Part shown: positions 1-11,030 of the stretch, piece by piece
Layout of the letters: each line of letters starts with the position of its first letter
How positions within the stretch are numbered: the first letter of the stretch is position 1
The notes under the pieces: model-generated
Seen by the model: only the letters and a program-made list of their open reading frames with translations
The model's database searches: none
What the model was told of the DNA's origin: nothing
Assembly: GCA_032622095.1 (NCBI GenBank)
Contig: CP136066.1
Coordinates: 67,642,281 to 67,706,280 of the forward strand
Length of the DNA stretch: 64,000 bases
Direction of reading: 5' to 3'
Source of the DNA: Siphonodentalium dalli
Taxonomy: Eukaryota > Mollusca > Scaphopoda > Gadilida > Siphonodentaliidae
Program-made: the position numbers and the translations under genes

Positions 1-1084
1 AATAACATAACATCTATACAGCAGTGATTACTACGTTTTTTTCTTAGATGTACAACAACTTAACAATCAAATGCTCATTTAATTTGAAGTCACTCCCCCA
101 CCCTAACACATTTAGTATACATGTTATGATATTTTGAGAAAAGAGTCAGACAAGTTTGGCAATATAGAGATGGTATCAAAAATTGTCACTCATTTATCTT
201 GAATAATTTCATGTTGCTACGGTGCAATTCATTTACTTGGTCATAATGTGCCTGTTTTAGTATTGTTGGGGAAAAGGATACTGACATTCTACGGGACCTT
301 ATTTGGCTCGGAATTTTTTTAATGTTGTGCCCGTACGAACATATCGCCTTATACTTCAGGCATCAATTGTCAGAATTGCACTCCTTTGGCACGGTGATCG
401 TACATGCTGGGGTGAAAGGATACATTTACACACTTGGCTTTGGAATTGTTACTTTATTTAGTAATTTCAATCCTGACCTTTTATCCTGGTATTTGCTTCT
501 ATTTTGGCAGTTTTGGCACACAAATACTAGTAATACTGGTCCAAAAAGCCACGTATACACCATGGTGTCATTCTAAAAAAAATCGCTGCAACCCTTGAGT
601 ATGAATCCCTTCTTTATGGTATTGCAGGCTGTCATGGCTGAAATTATAAATATCTTTTTTTGAATTTTCCTTTTTGACTGTCCTTATTTTTATCTACTTT
701 TTCTCTAATGTTCTAACCACCCGTTTGCCTTAGTTTCCTCTTCTATCTAAGTTGACTCTATTTTAATTCTCAGTATTCTTATTTTATTGTGTTTCATACT
801 TCGCCGATTTAAAATGTAGATGCCTGATCGAGAATAATGAAATATCCGTCATTTGAGATAAAAGGTGTTCGATTAAATTCACCATCAAATCCTCCGATAA
901 CACAACCAATGTGAAGCAGCCCACAAGAAATGTCTGTCACAAGAACCCGTTTCAACCGCTCACAGCACACAACATATATCGGCTGCACAAATTTACGTAC
1001 TGAGCCCGTAAATTTGATTAAATTCAGTATACCTAATCCTCTGACGACACAAACATGCGGGTAACGGCCCACGTGCATCACAAT
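1..1084. other. AT-rich spacer with one dispersed repeat
   Basis: No convincing gene is seen. Short ORFs on both strands lack recognisable motifs. About 581-705 resembles 40408-40525 closely (shared text around 'gctgtcatggctgaaatta'), so this part is a dispersed repeat rather than unique sequence. Confidence 0.5.
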
Positions 1085-1330
1085 AATCTGCACCAGGATC
1101 AGTATCTTCGAAAAAGATCATCCCGCTTTCTGTTAAGTAATCTGCATCAATATCTTTAAAGAAGATCAGCCAGCCTTATGTTAAAACTGATTGAAATCTA
1201 CACTGTGACATTTAATCAGGATCACCCAGCTTCTGCTAAAACTTATTGAAATTCATATTGTACCAGTTAACCTGGATCAGCATCTTTAAAGAAGATCAGC
1301 GTCAGCATCTTTAAAGAAGATCGTCCAAAT
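1085..1330. repeat. Degenerate tandem repeat with 'ctttaaagaagatcagc' core
   Basis: The core 'atctttaaagaagatcagc' recurs at about 1150, 1270 and 1300, with a diverged copy near 1105 (cttcgaaaaagatca). Between cores lie related blocks ('ttaaaactgattgaaat', 'taaaacttattgaaat'). This gives an irregular array with a period of about 70-80 bp, plus one short 26-bp-spaced repeat at its end. No coding function is apparent. Confidence 0.6.
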
Positions 1331-1770
1331 TTCCTATCAAAATCTTAGCGTGTACCACGGTCTGTTATAACCAAATACCAAGAAACCACAGACACCAGTT
1401 CACTGAAATATGTACAGAAAGCTCCAATGTCGGTTGTTGTTTATCGATTGTGTTCCTGTTGATAGTTTTGGAGGGTTAAATGAGTTTGTAGATTGTAATA
1501 AATTATTGAGAATTTGTAGAGAAATATTCTATATTAGACTGTCGCAATAAGGTAATCTCAATATGTCATCGTAATAGGTCTTTTTGGTTCGGTCATCGGT
1601 ACTGTTCTTCTGTTTTACGCGGTTAAACATGTTGCCATCGTAATTCAATCTCTTGTTGGCACTGTATTTCCAAGATTGTCTTTATTACCTTTATCTCCAT
1701 CTCCCTAGTATTTCGTAAAGGTCTTCCTCTATAGAACTTGATCTGGGACTATGGACGTGGATAAGGAAAA

Positions 1771-2013
1771 TTGTCTATCACGGAGAAAGTCCAGAAGGCA
1801 TGTCGCAACCATTCGTTGATGGATGTTACCACCTTGTTTAATGAGATTGGGTTTGATAATAACATGCGTAATTTTCAGTTACCGTATTTGATTGTGACAG
1901 ACAAACTGACTAAATATATCAACAAAACGTACGACTTCCATGCGAGTGATTGCCACGGTCACACTAAATTTTGTTCCGTGGGACAAGTATCAAGGCCAAA
2001 TTATGAACAGTAG
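1771..2013 (+). CDS. Unrecognised short ORF, possible exon
   Basis: An 80-codon open frame without an ATG at its start (it opens at TTG). The predicted peptide has a mixed, protein-like composition with a His/Cys cluster near the end (HASDCHGHTKFC). I do not recognise a family. An ATG at 1751 lies in a different frame. It may be an exon of a TE-derived gene or chance; no paralogue is seen in the window. Confidence 0.22.
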   Translation: MSITEKVQKACRNHSLMDVTTLFNEIGFDNNMRNFQLPYLIVTDKLTKYINKTYDFHASDCHGHTKFCSVGQVSRPNYEQ

Positions 2014-2542
2014 GATGCTTCCAATTCAGTAGGGAATTCAAAAGAGTAAGTTGTGATGTCTTGCACCATGATTTTAGTCTTGGGGTTTCATGCAACTGCA
2101 TATTGTATGCTCTAGCAATATTTATAGACGGGAGTGTTATTTTCATATATTTGAACATATTTTACAACTATTGAAATTTTGTTAACAGAGCAACCACTGC
2201 TCTTTCTACTTTTCTCATGCCCCACGTTAGTGTAACCCGATATAATCTTGCCAGGATTTCATATGCATGATCTGGACGAAGACATTTCAGAGGGCTAAGG
2301 TTGAGAATTGTTGTGAAACGTTTCGCGATACATGTATTTGGATTTACTAATCTTAAAAACGTGTATCTATTATTATTTAATCGCGATTACATAATACAAT
2401 TTTCTGTTGCAGACATGGATTTAAGGGTAAAATTTGTCACAGATAGTACAATACTGTCCACCAAGAATGGAAAACAATTTGGATGCGCTCACGCTAGACG
2501 GCATAATCCATAGTTACATTTGACTCGCCTCCTTCAACAATA

Positions 2543-2632
2543 CAAGCCGGCCAGGTTGGTTTGTTCCGAGGAATGAAACAGAAGGAAGACGGAACAAGCA
2601 TTCAAATTTTCAAGTCTGCTGGAGGACACGTA
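2543..2632 (+). CDS. Exon-like piece ending at a GTAAGT donor
   Basis: An open frame reading roughly QAGQVGLFRGMKQKEDG and onward to SAGGH runs directly into a strong donor (cac|gtaagt). A preceding short frame (2414-2513) after 'tgttgcag' reads DMDLRVKFVTDST and ends in a stop. It is in another frame, so the two are not simply continuous. Function unknown; both could be remnants of one gene. Confidence 0.22.
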
Positions 2633-2639
2633 AGTAATT

Positions 2640-3885
2640 ATTTTAATCGGAATGAATCTTATTTTAAAACCATGATGGTAATAATAACAGTATTATGTTC
2701 ATAATGGTCCTACAAAAACTCGAGGATAGTATTAACAAAAAAGCCCTCAAAATAACGACCATCAGTTAATTCAGTCTCTGACCCTGTATCTGCAATCTGG
2801 AAGCACAACACGTGGTATGAACGTCAAATACCTCTATAGACTAATTGGGTGTCAGATTGGTCCATGATGTAATACGAACGCACACACATACCTAAAAGCA
2901 AGGCTAGCTTGAAACAGATAGGCGTATCATGTGCACCACTTGCGGAACAAATCAGTCCCCATATAGCAAACTGGCGGATTTTACCCACATCATTTGAGAA
3001 AAGTGAAGAACATTTTAAACAAAAAAGATGCATCTGACCCCCATGTATTCTTACAAGATTTTATCACGTATATTTAGAAAGTATTATACATGTGTTAATA
3101 AATATATACATATCTATTACAATTAGCCCCTAAACGCGGCCTGATTATTTAGCAAGACACACGTTTATTAACGGCAGGCGCAGTGACCCAACAGCTTGGA
3201 TCAATTATATCATTGGTACTAGCAGAACTTTAGTAGTATGTTAAAAGTCCAGTGCATTTATGGTTTTCCGTCAAACTATTTCCAACTAAAGTTTCTCATT
3301 GGTGAACTAAATGCAACATGCAAAAATAAAAAACAATGGAATCAAACGCGAAATTCATGAAAACAGAAAAAATGAAACTTATTACATAAAACATCACTAA
3401 AACATTCTTTAATACATAGTTTCCTGATCTGATGTTCATATTCAGAACTATAATCCTTTGTGTTGCCACTCTATGGCGAATTATTATTCAGGGATTGTTC
3501 TATATTACATGATCTACACAAACTGGAATAAAACAACTTTAGTCTGCAATGACTAGAATATGGAATGACAAGATTATAGCCTTTTGTAATTACACCTACC
3601 CCACCATCAAGGTTCAAGGTTGGAGTCGGTTTCTTGAAAAATAATGTGAAATCCAGTAACTGTTGATTGGTTAAATCAATGTAATTCTATTTTTTTTCCA
3701 ATATAAGTATTTTAGGAGGAACGTTCAAATTGTTATACACATTAAACACTAATTATGTTCATGGCATTGTTCGGGAAATTTTTCAATACTAAGAATTCAC
3801 AAGGCCGTATTTGTTTTTAGCACGACTGTGTTTAGCATTCCCAACAGTGTATTTAACCTTGTAAGAGGTTATTACAAGTGTAGGG
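2640..3885. other. Gene-free AT-rich stretch
   Basis: I see no supported coding region, RNA gene or clear repeat. Only short chance ORFs occur, for example a 69-codon minus-strand frame at 2824-3033 with no motif. Confidence 0.5.
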
Positions 3886-3889
3886 CATA

Positions 3890-4215
3890 CAGACCTACTG
3901 GGACATGTGCAACATCTGGAAAGCTTGTGTGAAAGCATTTAAAACAAAATTAAAATTCAACCCTTGCAACAAACATTCCACTTGCTGGTATTTGATAGAC
4001 ATGTGAGTATGCGTTTAAGTAAAATAGATAAATGCATGTAAAATGTTATAAATTCTTATTTTGCTCTAATCACAGAAAGTGCTGCTGCATTTGTGTTATT
4101 ACCACACTGTTAAAGAAGATTGGATATATTCTAACAAAAGCATCAGTGTTTGGTCTAGTGTTTTCATTTGGTTACGTTAGAACTTTCTAATAGTTTAATT
4201 GAAAATCGTGACAGC
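3890..4215. repeat. Dispersed repeat R1, copy 1
   Basis: This block closely matches 38841-39155, and its first part also matches about 41118-41200. Shared landmarks include 'acaaacattccacttgctgg', 'agaaagtgctgctgcatttg' and 'ttctaacaaaagcatcagtg'. The copies end at the same point ('gacagcact'), after which the flanks diverge. That shared end looks like an element or duplication boundary. Coding potential is not evident. Confidence 0.75.
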
Positions 4216-4479
4216 ACTGTTTTTTTTAAATATAAGACTACAAATTTGATAGTAACTTTTATACCATGTTTTCTATGAAAATAACTTGAAGTTAGTTTTA
4301 TCGTTTATGACATATTTACTACGAAAAGAACTCAGCTGGAGGTTGCCTAGATTTTCGTGGGAATAGAAGGATTTTTTTTATATCAAATTCGCATCTGTGT
4401 TAGAGGCATTGGACCTTGCCTTTAATGCCTATTATGTATTCCGAAATGCAGAACAATACTTATATATTGTTTATAATGA

Positions 4480-4990
4480 TCCAGGGGTGTACGCACATAC
4501 ACACACGTTGGACGAATGCAATCATGTAAATAAAAGTGATTTTTTACGTTTTGAGGGGTGACCCGATGACCCCCTTCTTATCTTAAAACCCCAGGAAAAG
4601 TTGCTTCTTAAGTTGTGTTTTTATAATTAGTATATATCAAAGTACTTTGAGACCAAAAATTATGGATGTACGCGAAAGTGTAAAAAAAAGGGAAAAATCA
4701 CGTTTTGGGGTTCAGCATGGGACCCCCTTTCTTATCTGAAAACCCCAGGAAAATCCCTTTCTTAAGTTGTGTTTTCTTAATCAGTACACTTAGGAGTATC
4801 ATCAAACCAAAATTCATCGATGTACGCGGAAGTGTAAATAGAAGTGATTTTTGGCACTTTTTGGGGTTCAGCGGCCCCTAAACCCCAGGAATGCGCAACT
4901 TAAGAAATCGGTTTTTCAGAATGTTCCATTATTGGTACCAACTTTAGGGGGTCAAACCTTTTGTACGCAAAAGTGTAAATGGAACATATG
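4480..4990. repeat. Tandem array of about 150-bp units
   Basis: Three to four diverged units, each containing 'gtacgcgaaagtgtaaa', then 'gtgattttt', 'ttttggggttcag', a run of C and G residues, 'aaaccccaggaaaa' and 'cttaagttgtgttttt'. The 'gtacgc(a/g)aaagtgtaaa' motif appears near 4670, 4825 and 4965, with a related start near 4520. The array stops where the segmental duplication begins at about 5005. Confidence 0.65.
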
Positions 4991-5769
4991 CGGGCTCCCT
5001 AACTATATGGTCAAGGGATGACATATAGACTGTATGCATGGAACACTATATCCCGCCGCTATGAGTATTTGGACGGTACACCGAGATGTTATCACCAGAA
5101 TGCATGACTAACAATGTATTATCTATGGTTTAAACAACATTTTTTGCGCCAGCTCATGTAGGACCACATTAAGGTATTTGTGTCTATAAATAATTAGTAT
5201 CAATATATGATAAGTGGTATCATCCCTCTTAACTGACAGTAATGCTGAATAGGTCACTCGTCGGTTCTTTTGTGATAAGTGCACCAAATGGCGCAGAATA
5301 CCGGAGGGCTTCCCCCAAACAGCTGATTTATTGTTGCAAATGAGTTATCTTACTTGTCGTATATGCTTCTATTGATAGAAAAGATCATAGCTGGTCACTT
5401 TGAACATCAACAATATGCATTTGTAATAACTACTTCGAATGTGACTCAATTGATGTACATGGGCTGTTCGAGAATACTATAAAGGTGTACGATACTTAAC
5501 ACTGAGGTATGTATAATTGCAATACAGCTTCATGTAAATGTAGTTCAAACATCTACGCGTGCCTAGACACTAGTTCTAGTAAATAGTCTACTTTGTTAAT
5601 ACATTTACATGCAAATCAATGCCATCATTTGGCAAAAGTTCAAAGTCTTGATATTTTTCATGTTTTTATTCTGTATTTGTTTTACATTTATATTTGATAA
5701 TCAGACGATAAATATCGTTATAATAAAACTGCATTTTTTAACAAACATTTTCAACCAATAACCTGCAGA

Positions 5770-6425
5770 GATGGGTGAAAAAATTCCTCGTGTACACGGG
5801 CGAAAAAAATGACTGAATTATATTTAGTTGGGGTTAATTACAGAATCATATTGGTCAATTTAATTCACATAATATTATCCTGCTTTATCCACTGATAAGA
5901 CATTTGGTAGCGCCGACACCGATTATTATTCGGCCCCACTGCCTCGAAAATCATTAACTAGCATTGTTGTTGGAGCTACTCCTCCGCGTGGTTCACATGT
6001 AGAAACGAGACACCACGTGTGACATTAAAATGGTAATATGTCTCTTTCAGTACCATTTAGTCGCGAAGAGTAACTCTGTTGGTAATTGGCTTCAAAGGAA
6101 AAACATCATAGACCATTTGTAGTTCAGCATCAGGAATATATATCCACGTCAAGTGCGTTCTTGGACGACTATGTAATCATGACCGCCGTCGTTACTTGAC
6201 AAACTGAATAATTAAGTGACACAGAAAAGAGCGTTCCATGTTATTTTATTCCTGATATGGTAGTAATAAAGAGCGTTTATTTCACTGTTGAGCTAAAGCA
6301 ATTCAAAATCACATGAACACCTGACAAAAGCCTGGGACAATGGAAAGTATTTATCAAAGCATACGAAGCCGGCATACCAATATTTTGTTTATTGATAAGC
6401 CTATCGTATACATCTACCAAGTTAT
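5770..6425 (+). promoter_or_regulatory. Promoter-like repeat module P5, copy 1
   Basis: One of five related blocks (others near 18410, 21350, 42390 and 59010). Conserved landmarks in order are 'ttatccactgataagaca', 'ttattcggccccactgcctc', 'gagacaccacgtgtgacat' with a CACGTG E-box-type site, 'accatttagtcgcgaagag', 'agaaaagagcgttccatg', 'gatatggtagtaataaagag' and 'ttgtttattgataagcctat'. In the 21.35 kb copy it sits just upstream of a MULE first exon. A 5' regulatory role is inferred from that position. Confidence 0.55.
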
Positions 6426-6518
6426 AATTAAACTTTGAATAATAGGGTTAGCAAAGTGTGTGCACCGATTGCAAATATACAGCTTTTGTGTTCAGTTGTT
6501 GCAATATATATTTCAGGA

Positions 6519-6730
6519 AGTAGATGATACGTGCACCAATTGATACAATTAATGCGACCATTAATATACGTCGAATGGCTTCGGCCTTCGACAACATGGA
6601 ATCGTATCAGGCAGAGAGGCGATGATTTGCTGAATATATGGGACACAGTTAAACAATCGAACAAAGAGTGTATGTTTGTCCCAGTCCTTGTGGACAATTC
6701 GGCCAGTAATCGACACGAATAACCAGCTGG
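6519..6730 (+). pseudogene. Degraded short exon, paralogue of 19114-19255
   Basis: After 'atatatatttcag' a block aligns with the exon of copy B and ends at the same donor (cagctg|gtaagt). The conserved core reads IDTINATINIRR in one frame, followed here by about 74 nt (giving MASAFDNMESYQAERR then a stop) that copy B lacks. In-frame stops show the exon is broken. It lies about 100 bp after the promoter-like module, the same relative place as in copy B. Confidence 0.45.
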
Positions 6731-7341
6731 TAAGTATCAATAACTCAGAATTGACTAAAATAGAAAGCCATTCAGAATGTTCATGGGGAAAATGTATGCA
6801 CAACACTAGACAAACACAATTTGGCGCTCCTGGATAACTTTGACATTCTTCTTGAAACATACTCTTGTGTGCCAAATAGCAGGGTGAAAATATATATTGC
6901 AAGGCGAAAAAGAAGTGTGTGGTGGAAACATAAATAAATAAAATGAACAATTATTTGTGTAGACTTGAGTATTTATAAACTTAAGTATTCACAATCCATG
7001 TACTACAAATTGTGCGAGCTCGGGAAAAATGTGACACCAGTATGTATAGATGGCCTGTGTGTAACATCTCGATTGAAAAATAAAGTTTCTTATAATTACG
7101 CTCTTTGTATAGTATTTGCTAATCAAATTCAGAACAGAGCCATACATTTTTTAACAAGACAGTCAGTTTGCTCCATTTGACGGACGTGTGTGTGTAATTC
7201 GTTGGCAACGTAAGGATACCTTATACTGTACACATAATCAGTAGTATCAGTGCAGCATTCGGCAAAGCTCGGTATTCACCGTAAAATGATAACCCTGGTT
7301 CTGATAAAGTTTGAACGACTATCATTTTACAACAACTTAAA

Positions 7342-7467
7342 ATGGCGACCAACGACGAAGTCATAAATATTTTTACAACATCGATTTACAACAATGATGA
7401 CGATGATTTAGAAGACTCGTCGTTGGTCTTTTTATTGCCAGCTTTGTATGTTCAAATTCTTTTATGA
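7342..7467 (+). CDS. 41-codon ORF, possible transposase N-terminal exon (copy A)
   Basis: ATG in a good context (aaaATGG) opens a short frame, MATNDEVINIFTTSIYNN followed by an acidic stretch and LVFLLPALY. The same ORF is kept at 19801-19914 with a few changes and an earlier stop. The start resembles N-termini of Harbinger-type proteins, but this is only a loose impression. It may be a first exon whose donor was lost. Confidence 0.35.
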   Translation: MATNDEVINIFTTSIYNNDDDDLEDSSLVFLLPALYVQILL

Positions 7468-7722
7468 ACGGGGGTGTGAAGTTGGAATTCCCCAAAGTGG
7501 ACACCCCCGCAACAGAGACCATCTAGCCACGTCCCTGAGCGGGTTCAGACATCTCCCTGACTAGTATTGAATATTCACAGAACCATGCATATGGACGATG
7601 TGATTATCTAGTCGCATGCGTGCCGACTTTAAATCTAGGATGACTCCTTTTGTGTAACTTTTTGCTCCACGGATCTGTGTGAAACTTGCCATTCAAATTG
7701 ACCACTTGACGTCACCCTTGAG

Positions 7723-9101
7723 ATATGATTCCCCTAAATTATGCCATGAAAACAAAAAGGACCACATGTTGAAATAGGGGACCCGGAGAGTTCCCAAGCT
7801 CAGATATTGTATAAATCGGTAACCTGAAGTCATAACCGAGACTGACAAAAATTTCAACGGTGTTTTTGGTGGAGAAAATGCTATTTGAATTTGTTTTATG
7901 ACAAAATCATAAATCCTTTAATTTTCATTATTTTGGCCAAATTATCCAGCGGTATTGTCACCCCGACACCGTAAATCAATTATACGATAGTATGGTCAAG
8001 TTACTAGGTGTTATTATTGTAGAAATAAGATTTGCAAGTTGGAAGTAATCGTTACTATGGGGACGCCATTTTGATTGAATCATGGTCACGTGAGATATTT
8101 TCTTGTTCATTTATGGACATGTGAGGGGAGGAATGTGTTTCGGTATCGCAATAATTGTTTAGTTATTAGCGCTTTGATATTTAGTAAAACACGACGTGTT
8201 TGCACTTAAAATTACAGTTTACAGATAGCGATTTCACGTGCGGACTGATTTGTCACATGTTCGTATAGTCTCATTGAATTGTTCGTGCATTCGAATCAAT
8301 ATTCGATCGCAATAACTTAAATATCATTCGTATCATGAGCTGACTATTGTAATGTGTCACTATATTTGTGAAATAACCAGTGACCACCGCCCTATATTTC
8401 ATCGAACAGGTTAATTCGTGAAGTGGAAAGTGTGTGATTCGGTTTGTCAAAGCATAGATGTTTGGATTCAACATCGTATTAGCGTTGTTTGGATTGGAAT
8501 TAGTCATCTATATTAGCATTCAGTGTATTCTTAAACTGTTATCTAATATTAGTATACTGATTTGTTGCCATATATTAGTTTGGGAGCGTTTTGTCATTGT
8601 TCTAGCCATCGCCAGAACAAACACAAAATTTTGACAATTCGGAATTCCAATCGGCTGACATTTTGACCACGTGATCCATTCACACCTGTCCGAGATTAGT
8701 GACCAAACTTGATTGCTAATTGGTCTATGTACATTTAAAATGACCAATTGAAACCCTATTGTTTCCGTACTGAAAATGAAGCATTTGACCCCGCAGATCG
8801 ATTGAGTAAAAAAGGTAAATGCCACGTTTTATCGATCTTTCTGATCGGCAACTCAGGTCAGGCAAATTGTTTACTAGTAGTTTATGTAGTGCAGACCGTT
8901 TGTCTTAAATTGAAATTCATATTTACTTGAATATTGTTATAAATTGATTATTTATTTTTAAGTATGAAGTAGTACGGTATATTTGAGTAAATTTATAAAT
9001 TAGAATTCTTTTTTTTTCTTTCCTATATTTGTGTAATTTTTTTCCAAATTTCAGTAAGTTGATTTTTTTTCCATAAAGTTCCAGGACATTTTACGCGCTA
9101 G
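7723..9101. other. Gene-free stretch
   Basis: No supported gene. Several opposing ORFs of 60-101 codons at 8271-8930 overlap each other and have no motif or paralogue here, so they are treated as chance. The end is rich in T tracts. Confidence 0.45.
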
Positions 9102-9533
9102 CTTCATCTAGACTGTGGTATTGACAGGTTAAAAGGATGGCCCCGTGGTGTAATTTTTAAATTGCAACCTGGTGCTCACATTAGAGATCTTATCAAGTAT
9201 GCCAAAAAAAATTGTGTTAAATGTATAAACTCTGAACCCATAGTTGCATTTGTTGTTGGCATTAATGATATTCCGGAAAATATTCTGGGGAAAAAACCAA
9301 AACAGTTGACGGAATTATATAATGCATTGACTAAGGAATATGAAGAGTTGTCAGCTGTTATAAGATCCACTCATCCAAATAGTTTTATGGTCCTGGCTAC
9401 TCTCCCACCAAACGATTTATACAGGTCTATTCAGAAATACCCAAATTTTTCATCTCTCCCTTTAGAGCTTGTTACAAGCAGCCACCAGAGGGCATATGAG
9501 GCTTTCGTGCAGCATCTGAACGAGTTTTATTAA
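9102..9533 (+). pseudogene. SGNH-hydrolase-like fragment
   Basis: A 143-codon open frame without an upstream ATG. It reads GIDRLKGWPRGVIFKLQPG, then AHIRDLIKYAKKN, then a hydrophobic strand ending in VVGINDIPEN. The last motif fits block III (GxND) of the SGNH/GDSL fold, and the preceding 'PGAHIRDL' fits the block II region. The N-terminal Ser block and the C-terminal DxxH block are not seen, so this is a truncated copy or one exon. Such domains occur in some invertebrate mobile elements. Its position 500 bp upstream of a Mutator-type transposase fragment may mean they share an element (inference). Confidence 0.4.
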
Positions 9534-10035
9534 TACCTTCATTGTGCGTCAGCAAAATATTCATTTGCCTCTGCATATAACTTTGAGGAGGCACAGGGGA
9601 GGGAGAAATAAACAAATTCTGAATTTTATTACCAGAGATTGCACGATGGCCTCCATGCCAGTAGGGATTTATTAAAAGAGTGGCAAAAAATGGTATTGTA
9701 TGCCATGAATAAATGTTCATGGTAGATTTGTCTGCACTCCTGAACCCAGTACCAGAAGAAGACTGTATGCTAATACTAGTCACATGTACTGGTATGCTCA
9801 TATTGTAGTATCGGTGCTAGCTCCAGCCATCTCATGTACTTTACTCTTGCTGTGAATACATTATGACCTACTTTGTATCTTTTACATGTGCCACATATTG
9901 TATCGGTATATACATGTAGTTAAATATTATATAATTTTGGATTCATGCACCATACATGTACCTGTATGGTACTGATGAATAAGATAATCTGCATAAATGG
10001 CTATTTGAAAAAATAGGAAATATCGCAGAGGGCAA
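9534..10035. other. Spacer between SGNH-like and transposase fragments
   Basis: No gene supported. The block 9830-9990 carries several 'tacatgta' and 'gtatcggta' repeats but no clear array. Confidence 0.4.
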
Positions 10036-10984
10036 TTGTTTTTCAGAAATTCATATTCTTATGCACTGACTCTGAAAAACAGTTCAATAAACATTTTAAA
10101 TAGTGCTGAAATACCACCATCTGAGGCTGATGTCTATAGTTGTTCAGCAGCTGAATCCTCTGCAACTAAACTGATTTTTAAAAGGAATGAGCCTAAATTT
10201 TCGGGATATAGATTTTTCAATATAGAACTTGCTGTTCAACAGATATGTGATTTGACACTTCATGCCGCACAATGTGAGAGGGGTCAAATGTTTAGCTCAA
10301 CTGGACATATGGCAATTGAATTTGTATCTGAGATTCAGTCGCGTGGTTTATCTTGTCAACTAATTGCACAGTGTAAGGGCTGTGGCAAGATATTTCGTGT
10401 TGGTGGATCACCTAAAGTTATGACCAGTGATGGTTCAAAAAGATATGATATTAATTTGAGGGCAGTTTGGGGTTGTATGGCCACCGGTAGTGGGGGGTCG
10501 CACCTCAACCAACTACTGTCAACTCTGAACTGCCCTAGCATGCGTCCGGCAACTTTCAGTAATATTGAATTAGACATTGGAAAGTTTTGGCGGAAAGCTT
10601 GCGAGGGGGAGATTCTTGCTGATGGACAAGAGGAACGTAGGTTAGCTGAGAAGCGGGTGAATATTTCACAACAAAGGATGGTAGGAAATTCCCAGCGATT
10701 ACTGTGATATGTGATGGTGGCTGGAGTAAGCGTACACACAAGCATTCTTATAATGCTATGGGTGGCGTTGCTATCATTATCGGAGCTCGGAAAAAAAAAC
10801 TTCTCCATGTTGGAATACGAAATAAGTATTGTCGAACTTGTGTCCGGGCCCAAAATAGAAAAGTTGACCCACCAGCTCATGAGTGCTTTAAGAATTGGAA
10901 TAAGAGCAGTCAATCCATGGAAAGTATATTTAAAGCGATATTGCAGCTCGTCCATGTTGGCCACAATAGACCAGAGACTAATAA
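10036..10984 (+). pseudogene. Mutator-like transposase, N-terminal part, frameshifted
   Basis: The first frame (10036-10707, 223 codons) and a second frame (from about 10700) together read as one protein. The first contains a Cys pair (CKGCGKIF), then the stretch INLRAVWGCMATGSGGSHL and ANF-like text, and a charged helix (EERRLAEKRV). After a frame change near 10690 the second gives VICDGGWSKRTHKHSYNA, GGVAIIIGAR, HVGIRNKYCRTC and HECFKNW. This pattern matches the invertebrate Mutator-like transposase domain family, with the first catalytic Asp in ICDGGW. Homology fades after HECFKNWNKSSQSMES, so the rest of the catalytic core is missing. At least one frameshift and the truncation make it a pseudogene. 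Confidence 0.72.
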
Positions 10985-11030
10985 ACTGAGTAAAGTGTTG
11001 CTTTAACTCGTTGCTTTAATTCGTACATAA

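Larger units (their letters stand above)
5005..7722. repeat. Segmental duplication, copy A (partner 17275-20173)
   Basis: About 2.7 kb that aligns by eye along its length with 17275-20173. It starts inside the 3' end of the small-protein ORF of copy B (5005-5100 keeps only the last codons, with changes). It continues through a CACGTG-containing promoter-like module, a short exon and a 41-codon ORF, and ends at 'ttgaccacttg'. Copy B has about 425 bp more at 17549-17973, flanked by 'tgtgata' on both sides; copy A has a single 'tgtgata' there. Confidence 0.8.

Noticed and set aside
4480-4990. CRISPR-like array
   Set aside because: Units are long and diverged with no constant spacer pattern, and the sequence is eukaryotic.
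6561-6950. 129-codon minus-strand ORF (and similar at 19167-19502)
   Set aside because: It crosses the exon and donor of the plus strand in the duplicated segment; frames are not kept between copies.
10356-10964. 202-codon minus-strand ORF
   Set aside because: Antisense to the Mutator-like transposase, whose plus-strand motifs are clear.
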